DNA of 64,000 nt from Styela clava (lineage: Eukaryota; Chordata; Ascidiacea; Stolidobranchia; Styelidae): contig NC_135263.1 in NCBI RefSeq assembly GCF_964204865.1, forward strand, positions 10,833,426-10,897,425. Reading direction: 5' to 3'. The translations under genes were made by a program, and so were the position numbers. Of the stretch, positions 1 through 11,300 are shown piece after piece (within the stretch, counting starts at the first letter, position 1; each line of letters begins with the position of its first letter). A model generated the notes under the pieces. It did no database searches. It saw only the letters and a list, made by a program, of their open reading frames with translations, and was not told the origin of the DNA.

Positions 1-624
1 AGTAACCTGAAGCTTATTGTCCACAGTTTTATTTGTTTTTCATTTCATTGTCTCCAACAAGCAACAATTTGATTAATTCAAATTATTTTTAGCATAATCA
101 TAAAATATTAAACAAGCTACACCGACTACAAAGTAATGTTTGTGTATTTCCTCTCAGGCTTGGAGGAGCCGCCGAGTAAGACCATCGGATTCTAAAAAAA
201 ATTGTTGATTCAGCATAGAAACTACATTTTATAGTAAAATTTGACCTATGCATATGTAAACCTTGCCATGCAGTGATGCATAATTTGTATATATTCTTAC
301 TTATATTCTCTGTGCAATCTCTATTTTATACAATCAAACAATCTTGATCATTTTGAAAATATGCAATAAACTTTGATTGACCAATTTGTCTCATTGTCTG
401 TGCTTTTTTCTACTCTGGTGATAGAAGAAAAACAACTCAATGCTAATTTGTGTGTATTGTTATCAGTCTTGAATAGAAGTGTTAAAGATATCACAATAGA
501 AGATACATGGAATGAAAGTTAGAAAAACAAGAACAGCCTGGAAATTACCTAGCAAAAAAATATATTGCAGGTTGTGAAAAGGAATTCTGCCATACCATTT
601 CTTACATTGGAGAAAATAATTTTA
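1..624. other. 3' flank of the ACOT9-like gene
   Basis: AT-rich sequence downstream of the minus-strand thioesterase stop codon, probably holding its 3' UTR. A TTTATT at 28-33 reads AATAAA on the minus strand and could be its poly(A) signal, about 600 bases past the stop. No other gene is supported here. A 147-codon minus-strand frame overlapping this flank and the 3' part of the thioesterase is out of frame with it and looks accidental. Confidence 0.4.
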
Positions 625-1896
625 TCAGACGCCAGATATACCTTTGAGGGTATTGTAATGCCTTCTTCCATCCAAATATAGCATGGATTCACCATATGTT
701 CTTGGCATAACTGTGGGAAGGTTTTCATTATCACATGTAAAAGAAAAGTTAAAAGTGTTGCAAGTAGTACTGACACCTGTATGTGGGTCCATAACTTCAG
801 CATGTGCTCGGATGTGAAAATCCTTACCCTGAGAAAAGCATACTTGGGATGATATAAGCAAAAGTGATCCAATTTGCACCGGGCAACGAAATAAAATATC
901 ATCCACAGCTGTGACATGAGGTCTTGTTTTAGAAAATATACAAGCATTCGCCCATGCAAGTTCGAAACCTGTGCGCATAAGGAAACCACCAAAAATTTTA
1001 TTGTGAATGTTGCGCTTTTCAGGAAAACAAATAATTGAATTTTTCAGTTTTGTATCTTCCATCCACACACAATCTTCTGGCAGCTGTCTTCCTCGAAAAG
1101 ACATAGTCTTTGTGTCTAATGTTTGTAAAAATAAGTCATGTACAACTTGTCTTTCTTCTTCTTTTGGGGGATATTTCAAAAGTGAATACTTCGCCTCTTC
1201 CAACCGTTCAATTTTATGTTTTTCCCCTTCCTGAAATAAAGCTTTGTCTTTGGGATCTTCCATTAACAGAGGGTAAACTATCGCAGAACGATTTAACGGA
1301 TCTCGTGCTACCATAACGAATGTTGCATCAATGATAGGTTTTGCCAATTGAGTCAACCACATCTTGATTTCCATGGAGCTTTTCCCTGTCCATGTCACAT
1401 GACCTTTAAGTAATATATCTGCCTGAGATTCCAAGCAATGATTGTGAATTTTTATTTCATCAACCATTGCTGTAACAATTGACAAAGGACTTTCCCCTGT
1501 CTTTGATGAGTAAGGATTATTATGTAGATAACTGATGTGTACTGCAAACGTATCCAAATTTTCCAACAACTGTCCAAGTCTTACATTATCATATAATCCT
1601 TTGTATTTTTCCCGTATGACAGGATCTGACAAGGGTACAATAGCTTCATAATAGCTATCTTGCATCCGACGGGGCATCAAATCACTCTGAGTCTGTGGCA
1701 GAGAAGCTGCAAGTTTTTCCCTATATTCTTCACTTTTAATCCATGCTGAGCTTGCGCCGAGCGTTTGCTGCAACTGTGTCCTAATCTCTTGAATTGTTGG
1801 TATTGCTGCACATTTTTTACTGGATGACGAGACTTTCCTATAGCTTGTCCTAAGTACTGACTTGGTAATTATAGCAATCAGTCGTCGGACTTCCAT
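625..1896 (-). CDS. ACOT9: Acyl-CoA thioesterase 9-like, mitochondrial, intronless
   Basis: One open frame of 423 codons with its stop at 625-627. Known family role: hydrolysis of acyl-CoA esters to free acid and CoA in the mitochondrial matrix, by a protein with two hotdog domains. Seen here: an N-terminus rich in Arg, Ser and Lys with only one early acidic residue (residues 1-28), suiting a mitochondrial presequence. A family-typical PRRMQDSYYEAIVPLSDP segment lies near residue 75. The first hotdog region includes HVTWTGKSSMEIKMW, and the second includes NIHNKIFGGFLMR followed by HVTAVDDILFRCPVQIGSLL. The length matches animal ACOT9 proteins (about 400-440 aa). Vertebrate orthologues are split into many exons, so an uninterrupted frame suggests intron loss or a retained retrocopy. 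There is no frameshift or internal stop, so I expect it to be functional. ACOT9 and ACOT10 cannot be told apart outside mammals. Confidence 0.93.
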   Translation of the reverse strand: MEVRRLIAIITKSVLRTSYRKVSSSSKKCAAIPTIQEIRTQLQQTLGASSAWIKSEEYREKLAASLPQTQSDLMPRRMQDSYYEAIVPLSDPVIREKYKGLYDNVRLGQLLENLDTFAVHISYLHNNPYSSKTGESPLSIVTAMVDEIKIHNHCLESQADILLKGHVTWTGKSSMEIKMWLTQLAKPIIDATFVMVARDPLNRSAIVYPLLMEDPKDKALFQEGEKHKIERLEEAKYSLLKYPPKEEERQVVHDLFLQTLDTKTMSFRGRQLPEDCVWMEDTKLKNSIICFPEKRNIHNKIFGGFLMRTGFELAWANACIFSKTRPHVTAVDDILFRCPVQIGSLLLISSQVCFSQGKDFHIRAHAEVMDPHTGVSTTCNTFNFSFTCDNENLPTVMPRTYGESMLYLDGRRHYNTLKGISGV

Positions 1897-2040
1897 CTAT
1901 TACGCTAATATGCTAGTGGCTAGTGCAATATCTAACTTCTAACAAAATTTCAAAATTCGTAATCAGACACCCCTATAATATTCTATGAGTGTCCAAAGGC
2001 GAAATAGGGTAACAAAGGGGCAGAATGGGGTCAATGTGTG

Positions 2041-2106
2041 TTATTCTTGAAAATAAATTTAAAATAAGACACTTTCTTATTTTCGGGGAAACCCGGTGTG
2101 GTATCT
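2041..2106. repeat. Partial copy of CCGAAAATAAGAC-type repeat
   Basis: Contains AAAATAAGACA facing TCTTATTTTCGGGGAAACCC, the same end motif as the longer copies at 3734-4085 and 60480-60850. Only the two ends seem to be left, giving a short near-palindrome. Confidence 0.5.
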
Positions 2107-3733
2107 AGTCTAGAATTTATCGAATATTTCCGAAGTAAACATCTCTCTGATCTTATCTAGAATACGGGTATCTGCGACTGGAATTATTTTTTGCCGTGGA
2201 AGGATTTAAAGGCTCTCCACAGTTTGTATAGTGTGTCCTTAAAATAAATGAATATATTAAATACAGTATATGTATTTTTCCATGTATAGTAATCGGCTTA
2301 CTATGAGTTTTCTAGTTGTGCACCAATTACTAGCGCCAAGGCAAAACCTAACGTCTGCTATAATTTGCGTATCAATCAAATAAGTAAGATAAGATAAGTT
2401 TATTTCGATTCCATAATCAGCATAAAAGGAGATTTAATGATTGATAAAAACAAATAAAATAAAAACTGATTATGAAAGCAGAAGAGAAAACGAAACCTTG
2501 GATGAGGTTTAAAACGTACAGAATATAAGATGGAAGGTTTTTGTCAAAAAGAAGTGGTACGTGTTCACACACACTCACAACCACAGGGATATAACAAAGT
2601 TAGAAAAAATAGAGAAGCTTTAGATAAATTATATTGTACACAAAAAATAAAAAGAATTAAAATAAAAAATAAGAATTAAAATAAAAAATAAGCTTGACCA
2701 TTTTGATAATTTTATGAAAGTTTCCAAATTGAATACAGATTTTGTAAATAAGGGTGAACAGTATCTAATATAAGACATAAAAAAATATTTCGTTAAGGGT
2801 ATTATAGTTGGGTGCATGAAGAGGTAGGCTAAACCGCTTCATTCCCCAATGAAGAGCCAAAATATTACCAAATTGTAGTCTAGTAGATAACATCAATTAT
2901 TAAATGCTACTGATTACAGTTTAAGTAAAATAGAATGAAATTAGGGTATTGATACTGAGGTAGGTATTGAAATATATTGGTTATGAGGGATGTGAGCCAG
3001 GATAGGTGACAAATATACTAACGTAGTGAGTTTATAGTGACACATCATTTATGAATTTTAATCACAAATGCAGATTTAAAGTTGTGCGTTCTCGTGTTTG
3101 GGATATCTGATCGAAATAATGTTCTCTGTAAATACTCTTTGGTAGCGTGTAATTAAAAAACATCGTATATACATTGATATTGATTACATATTATTAGAAT
3201 ATCGAGAATTTCAAATATCGGTATCGGTGCTTGACAAAAATGATCTGCGCATGTCCCATTAGGCCGAGAGTCTCGTGCGCTCAGTGAGTGTCTCATTACG
3301 GTCAGCAAATATATTCAGTGCATTATACTTTTATCTAGGTTTTTTATTTTTGACAGGTATTCAAAATCGAGTATCACTGTAAACTTTTGACTACGTAGGC
3401 GACATGTTGTTTGTGGAATCGATACAAAAAGAGAACCGTTTTTTTATTTTTATTCCACCACAGGATATGACTCGCAAGCATGGAGATCAAACAAATTTTA
3501 GGAAAAATAATGTTATTTGATGGTAAATATCAGAAAGAACTGTTGCGTAATAATTGAAATTTGAAGCAATCGATCGGACACCTTTTACCCAGGTTTTTTA
3601 AGCTACCTTATAAACATTTACTCATTTTGTTATTTTAAATGTTTGTTTTTCGTTATATTTTCAAAGTTTAGGTTTATTTCAGGAGTCATTTCTTTCTCGG
3701 AAGTCTTCTAGTTTAGTTCCAATTATTGAAAAC

Positions 3734-4085
3734 GGCCCCGAAAATAAGACTGGTTCTTATTTCAATTTTCTTCTGAAAAACAACACTAGGGCTTATTTTC
3801 GGGGATGTCTCTTATTTTCATTTATCAAAAACAAAATTATAAATTAGAGAATTACGAGATTTTCAATCATACAAAATATGAAAAGCGATACCCATGGCAC
3901 ATTTTTAGTCAAAATAACTGCAAAACATAGATTATCAATCATTTAAAACGTGTAGGAGAGATTTCTTGTTATCGACTAAGTAAAAAAAGTTCGCGGTATT
4001 GACTAGGTCTTATTTTAAGAAGAGGGCTTGTATTGAAATAATTTTTTAAATTTGGGCTAGGTCTTATTTTCTGGGAAACACGGTA
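3734..4085. repeat. MITE-like repeat with CCGAAAATAAGAC inverted ends
   Basis: About 350 bp. The left end carries CCCCGAAAATAAGAC and the right end GTCTTATTTTCTGGGAAACAC, roughly inverted. The inner part (ACACTAGGGCTTATTTTCGG, then an AATTACGAGATTTT block and a GAGATTTCTT block) recurs in the same order at 60480-60850, inside an intron of the GalNAc-transferase. This shows a dispersed family. It has no coding capacity and is probably a non-autonomous DNA transposon; superfamily unassigned. Confidence 0.65.
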
Positions 4086-4707
4086 CTAAGCTTCGAAAAT
4101 AAACTTTCAGCACGCGCCTCGCAAATATACCCCTGAAATAAGCAATAAAAACTTTGCAATGGAGTAGCGTGGAAAAATTTTGTTTGGAGTAAAGACTCGG
4201 GAAAGTATCAGTTGTGGCCCTACATTTCTGTGGACTTCTGAATACATACTATTATCGAATGTATGCACCACTCGAGGCGCTATGTAGCCGTAGTTGTAAT
4301 TTGGTTGTCGTGCTCGCGAATAATTATATAAATTTTAAAATGGTCATCACCATATCTGACAAATCAACAAATCTGAATTTACAAAACGACTGAAAATTTA
4401 GTTTATTGAATTCTTCAGGTAGCAATTGCTCGATTGGTTAGCATTGAATTGTTTGGCCAGTATGCATGCCCGACAATGGTTGTCATTGTTTGTTTTGCCT
4501 ACACAGTACAATGATGAATGAATGATTATAACATTTGAACAAAAATTGGTTAAAGCTAAAATGTATTGCTTGGAAGGTAAAAAAGCAAGCTTAGCCTTTG
4601 CAAGGTAATGTGATGTTGCTATCCGCAATGATTCGAGTTAAATAAGCTAAACTTATGTTGTCATTTTTTGGACCATGACGAAGTTCAAAAATGAAATATG
4701 TTATGTG

Positions 4708-5312
4708 TAGGGCTGGGGATAGTTAACCCGTTAATCGGTTAACCGATTTTAGATGGTTAACGGTTACGATTTATTTTAACCGTTAACTGACATCTTAGGT
4801 ATAAATCATCTTTATAATGTACAATTTTTTCAAAAATGATTACGTCATCGCAAATTCATCTCCTGTGGCATTTAATTCCCAATAAATGTGAACAATAATT
4901 GAAGTACCAAGATGCTGATTATGAAAATTTGACAATGATAAATTCAGTTTTCGGTAAAAATATTTTGTTCACAATTTTATTGCAAAATCGTATATTCAAT
5001 GTCATCCAACAAGTGCGCAGTTGATACTGTTTTTCTTTATGATATATATCCCAGCGTAGAATTTGCAAGTCGAACACTGAAAGTTTGTCACATAAATGAC
5101 ATACAATAACGGATTCAGGTTTTATTACAATACTTTCACATGTACGAATCACGCTGCATATTTCTTCTAGCAGAGCGAATAATTTTGAGCGATAGCGGGA
5201 TAAGATCACCCTAAATTGCTTTGTAATCATTGAGACGTAACAAGCTAAAATTATAAATTATTACGTCAAACGTCACGCTGTTAAAGTGTTTTCCCTGAAA
5301 TTCCCAGCCCTA
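4708..5312. mobile_element. Non-autonomous hAT-type element with perfect TSD
   Basis: The ends are TAGGGCTGGG (4708-4717) and CCCAGCCCTA (5303-5312), exact inverted repeats over 10 bases. Both sides carry the 8-bp direct repeat GTTATGTG (4700-4707 and 5313-5320). An 8-bp target duplication is the hAT hallmark. The left subterminal region repeats the GGTTAAC/CGGTTAA motif several times, probable transposase-binding sites. A 103-codon minus-strand frame inside (4919-5230) shows no transposase similarity I recognise, so the 605-bp element looks non-autonomous. Confidence 0.9.
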
Positions 5313-5320
5313 GTTATGTG

Positions 5321-8300
5321 ACATCAATTTTCCTAATACGCTTTTCCTAACTCGACTTCCCTGATCCTAAAGCGTGGACGATAATACTCACGCACTGTCC
5401 CGAAGGCGTAATCACGATTCATTTCACGCTGTCCGTTGTATAAAAACTTTGGCTGGAGGAAGTCCAAAACCAAATATTTTGCATTCAATTTAATACTGAA
5501 TATACCCAACAGAATTTTCACATCACAAATTATTATTCTTGTTCAAAATAATTGAGAATGCGTCGGATCTCTCTGTGTAAGATCAGCGCTTGTCTTGCGT
5601 GAACCCCTATTCAAAAGGTGATGAACTGACTTACTTCATACGTTTGGTGGACCGTGACAAAGCAAACGCGCTGACCACACACTAGCGTATATCGCCTGTG
5701 TTCTATAAGTGTTTACACAGACAAAGTTACGTGAAGTAAACAATTTAATCCTGCTATTTATGAAAACTGATTTATTTAAAATAAGAACAGGTTGCTTACT
5801 TTATTTCAGCCAAAGCATTCATATCTGAAGGAAAATCTCTCCTAGCAGGAACGTTATTTGTTGTTCTTTTTTTTAAATCTTGAATACGTTTAAACAAAAT
5901 ATTTTAAAAGACGTATCAGAATAAATCACACGACTGAAAGGATAGTTTTTACTAAAGATTATTATATACTCTTATCTATATAATAATGTGGACGTGGAAT
6001 TAATTCTTTAAAAAAAAACATCAAGAAAAAAATTCACTCCGGGAATAGCAATTAGTAATTTCTTTAGCAATTACAAAATTTGAAATTGAAAAAAATATTG
6101 AAAGTCTAAAAATACACAGTGATGAAAAAGAATGTAATATTTGGGCTTTCGTAATTGGATTAAAACAGTAGTAGAATTCACTATGAACTTGCAAACAAAC
6201 GTGCAAACAAAATGTATTTTCTTAATAATAAAGTTCGTCAACAACTCTTTATATGTAAATGCCTTATCCGTTAATAAAAGTAGTGATTTGGTTGCCTTCA
6301 TTAGTATTTCTAAAAAAAATTAAAAATAAATCAGCATAGACTACTTATGTATCTTCTACTTGAAAATTGTTTGCGATAACTTTTGATCTTGATGTTATTT
6401 TAGACAGTGCAATTTCGATCCACTAGAAAGTGGATGTAACCTCATTATTGCCTAACCTATACCCAGCTGCGAACTTTACAATTACAGTTTCGCAGCCAAG
6501 ATATGTTGTGTTTGGGTTCAGTTCAAAGCGATGCTTAGATGGCGTGGAATACCTATTCAATTTTGTGATGTTCAACCCATTGATGACCCAAGTAGCGCCA
6601 TTCAATTGAGCTGAAAACAATGAACCGTTGTTTTACGAGATAACTTTCATTAAAATATACCGCAATGTCTGTGGAGTTAGACATGCCTGAAATATTTACG
6701 GGCAAATTATATTAGGGTCCATTTTTCGGCTTGGCATGTTGGGATAGCTACTGAAATGCACAAAAAAACACAATAGTGAGTTCAAATACGATGACTATAT
6801 GTGAGTGTGACGTAATTATAATACAAGTGTTCTTGCGCGTTTTCTTCATACTTGTTTGTCCGTCATTAAATAACTCGAATACCTCGGAATGTAACTTTTC
6901 AAACAGGTCCGCAAATCTTATATATATATATATAAGGTAGAGAGCAACCACTTCGGAACATCCGATATCATAAATTCAATAAGAGAAATGAACACCTGAT
7001 TTTACTCAACGATTTTATCAATAATTACCCGGAAACACACATTCGAGTCAAATGAAATTGTGTTTCGATAAAAGCTTCACTTAGGTTAAAAACGTTGACG
7101 GGAATAAAGCAAACATACAAATTACATGATATTACTTCTCTCTTTAAATTATTACTGCATTCTTGTTCATGGAAGGTTTGGTCAGTCAAAGAAAAAAGTA
7201 CGTCTATATGAAAGCATAAAATAAATACTAACTTATAAAAATTGCGTGAAACTTGTATCATGCCACGTGACGCGCGCACACGGCGTCTGGAGAACTTTTC
7301 CATAAATGAATAAAAACAGAAAAGCTTTGGTTAAATATCAGTCCTGAAGGGCTCGACACAAATATATATATATATATTAGCGACCTCTTCCCTCTTCCAA
7401 CTAAAACATCAAAATTCTTCCCAGGGGAGAAAATCCTCCCTGGTTTTGAAACGCTGGCATGAACCAATAAAAAGAAAGGAAGCGTCGAGAATAAGTTCGT
7501 AAACTTGGGCCAGTCACATTTGAACTCGGCCAAACATGTAGTCAAATGTACGATATAGTATATTCTAGGAGACGGACTCCAAAAACATCTACGAATGCTG
7601 GCAATATAATAACACATGGACAAGTGACTCAAACATTTAATATTCTTTTGTTCTGTGTGACTTCGTAACTCACAAACCACGCAAAGGCAATTTATTTTAA
7701 AACGGATGGGATTAATCAACAGGTTTATCAAAAAATCACAAGCGACAATAAATTGTATAAAAATTCTTCACTTTGATAGCCTTTTCACCAATGTGATAGA
7801 GAAAAAATAAAATGAGTCAGGAGCCATGTACTGTATTCAAATAGGAAACATCAGACTTGTTTTCGTGACGGTTCATATATTGGCTGGCGTGATATAATAT
7901 AAAGCATCAGTGGCATAAACACGAAGGTGATTGCGTGTGAAAGTAACATTCGCGTGTAACAAGATCGATTTTCATAACTTATAAAAATATAATCAGCGAA
8001 TAACAATCCGTCACTCGGATGTGCGTGCAAAACACTTCTCCAAGACTGGGGCGCATGTTTCCGAGTGATTTGATTGAATCGGCATTCGCGCATTTGTCCC
8101 ATTCATTTAATTATGATGACGATGAATGGAGGTGGGGCCCTTCATTTTTACAATACCGTTAAACAATCTTCACGCATCACCCAATGGCTGTTACATCACC
8201 TAGCTCCATCACTAACAATTGTTATACATGTCACGCCATAAACTTGGAGTCACCTCGGCAAGGGACATAAGTTTATAACAACCAATGCTGTATTATTATT

Positions 8301-11300
8301 TTCATTGTTGTAAGGGTACATATTAATTTTTTTCAAGAGAGCTTCATTATTTAACATGTTTGAGGGCATCGGATATTGTGAGATAAAAAAAAAAGCTTCG
8401 TAGATTGATCTATACTATTTCGAGAAAAAAGGAAAAAAATTACTCGAGAACAATATATATAAGTGATGTATAATTAGTGCTTTCAGCTAACAAAGTAAGG
8501 GGTTGCGTGACTATAGACATATCAAATTGTTAATTGAAACGAAAGAAACATGGCGTGAGACGGGGCTCTGCCGTAAACGAGAGACCCTATCATTGCATGG
8601 CGGAACGAAGGCATCAAATGTTTTACATTCGTCGCCAGATTCTCTCGATTGGGTTAATTACAGTATAATAATCACGTTAACAATGTTCAAAGCTGGAAGG
8701 GGTCTTGTCGAAGTCACGACTGAGCAGAAGAATTTCAAAGTTTTTACATGTTTAACTATACCTACTTAACCAAAGAAAACGGGCGTAGGATTCGATTTTC
8801 GTTGCCTGGTTTTGCTAACAAAAACGTAAAGCATGTAAAAGCAATTTGTTTAATTTGAAGAAATGAGAACATGTGAGCAGGGATCCCATCTCAAAACCAA
8901 GAATAGAGACGGCGCTAAATCTCAATCACCACTTACGATATGCCGCAACGATTTCTCGTCGTTCGAAACAACATTAAAACATCTAATTGTGACTTAGGTG
9001 CAGAACCAGTTCCACTTGCAAAGGTGTTCTTGAAAGTTACGCCCACATATCTAATCGGGGCAATCAGTTTGCCGGAATTCAATGAACGGCCATCGTCTCT
9101 TGTGCAAATAAATAAAACATAGTAGCCCTGCATATTAGCGATTTGACTCCCAAGCGGTTCTGATTAAAATAGCAAATTCCACGTCCAAATCCCGCCACTT
9201 CGCAAAGACATGTTTTTTCATAACTTTTCTTTCATTCACGTAACACAATTGATACTGAATTAAAACTCATACTGTGAGTCGTTTCTCCCGACTTTGAATA
9301 TAATTTTAGGACTGAGATTAGTGCTATCGACTGTTTTTAATCAAAAATTTTAAAACTTCGTTTACATTCATATGCAGGTGACGTTATTGTGCTAATAAAT
9401 TTGCATGTTAGCATGATGTGGGTAAGTCTGCTAAGCTTTTTTTAAAGTAAAGGATGAAATTGGCATCATTCGAAGATCGAAACAATTCGTCCGAAACGTC
9501 AGTCAAGGATACACCAAGTCGGTGCACAGTTTTCAATCTTTGAAGAAAACAACCATTGGATTTGTTATAGTAATTTTGTGGCAAATAATTCGATAAATAA
9601 GCCATCTTCTTACAATTTTTTCGATCCGTGAGCAATTCGAGCCGCTATTGTACACATAACGGATCACGTCAATTTCGGACCAAGGTCCACTTCCGTCGAA
9701 ACGTTTTCGCTTTTGGACGTAAACATAAAATTATAGTTGTTCAAACCAACACTTCAGCGTTTGTAAATAATTTAAGCAAAAATAGATTCTAAGCTATCAA
9801 TAACTTGCAACTTGTACGTAAATGTCACTCTCCTAAGTTTATACTTTCAACAGATTGTAACTATGTGAACCGTGAGGAACCCGAAAACAAATCAATTTTC
9901 TGTAAAAATTGGCATTCGACATCGAGTCTTGAGAAATACTTCTCGGTTTACCTTACTATTGTATAAGAGTATTCTGTTCCGATTAACGTAGTAACAATAT
10001 ATTTAAAAGGTCACATCCACAAAAATATATCAGGGTGCAATTTTATTATATAATAGTAAAATCTATCATAACTTTTTCATATAAAAAATTGCGGTGTTTG
10101 TTCATAAACAGGTACGATATTTTTTAATCAATTTTCTTGTATCTCATTGAAAAGTAAAATACAGTAAGAAAATATTTTGACACAGTCAGTGCGAGAAATA
10201 TTTATTATTTTAGAATCTGACTACGATTTTGCTTACATCACAGTATATTAAATATTTCTGTCGTACACGTAGATTCGAGTCATGCTGCTACCGATTGAAA
10301 ATAAGTACAAGTCAAAAGTGAATTCAGAAATTTGATATAATCTAACTGGTTTAAATATCTATTGATTTTTTCTCCGAAAAATAATTATAACTGTTTGGAA
10401 TCTGTTTCAAGGAGCATATTATACGGTATACCATGATAATGCTACAAACGTTTGCACGAGAGCCTGCAATTAAGGTGGAAATATTACATATAAAAAAGTC
10501 GCAAATCACCACTTACATGCAAAACGCCATTTATATATCTATTGCTAAAAGGCAGGTGTCAGTACCGATTGATGCTGGATTGAAAACAAATCAAGTTCAT
10601 GTTCTCTGTACAGGAGTTAATATTTCTGAGTTTATTAATCCTAATTTGCTGTAGTCACGATAAATAGGCATTTTTTCACAGAGTCAAACCGTTTGTCATG
10701 TTTACGAAACATTTTCAGATTGCTATTTTGGATTCTGATTATGTGCAAAACACGCCCTCCCTTTGTGTCAAATGGCGGTTTATCTAAAAAAACGTCGCCG
10801 TCAATTGTGCGCCACAATGAAAACGGACAAAAATACGTCACGTCATTTATATTTGTACTTCAGGGGTGAAAGGCGTGAAATGGATCTATTTTGTGGTTAA
10901 CGTAACAAAAATAAAATGTCATCAATACAATATTTTTGTGTTTGTATCGTCATAATGTTGCAAACTTTGTACATCTATATCTATTTTTTATTGTTAACTC
11001 GTGACATTTATTTTAATTGGGCGTCATCTTGTTGAATAAAGTTTATGTAAACAATCGTTTTTTCAGAATCAACAATTTATGTTTGCATTGCTAAAAATTA
11101 TTAGATTGAAAAATTGATGTTGGACCAAATTTATCTGCCACATGTGACATAATTGATGGGGAAGGGAAGTCTTAAATCCAAAGCTGGCAGCGACACCCAA
11201 AATTCAGGATTCATATTTGACATATTTTGGAAAAGCAAAAAACTGGCGTATACCTGGACACGAATCATACCTTACGGGCTTACTGTGCTACAATCTGTCA

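Larger units (their letters stand above)
1897..4699. other. Intergenic, no gene seen
   Basis: Between the thioesterase start and the first hAT element I see no coding region. The only frames are short and AT-biased, for example 62 codons at 2629-2817. It presumably holds the thioesterase promoter and 5' UTR; minus-strand sequence just before the ATG ends in TAATAG, so a splice or trans-splice acceptor there is possible but weak. It also holds two copies of a dispersed repeat, annotated separately. Confidence 0.6.

Noticed and set aside
549-992. 147-codon minus-strand frame overlapping the thioesterase
   Set aside because: It lies in another phase across the 3' end of a clear ACOT9-like gene and its translation has no recognisable motif.
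6919-7377. TATA-rich stretches as promoters
   Set aside because: They are plain TA microsatellites with no gene downstream on either strand.
7258-7731. 157-codon minus-strand frame
   Set aside because: The longest frame in the gene-poor stretch, but it runs through a TA microsatellite and shows no domain, signal or splice context.
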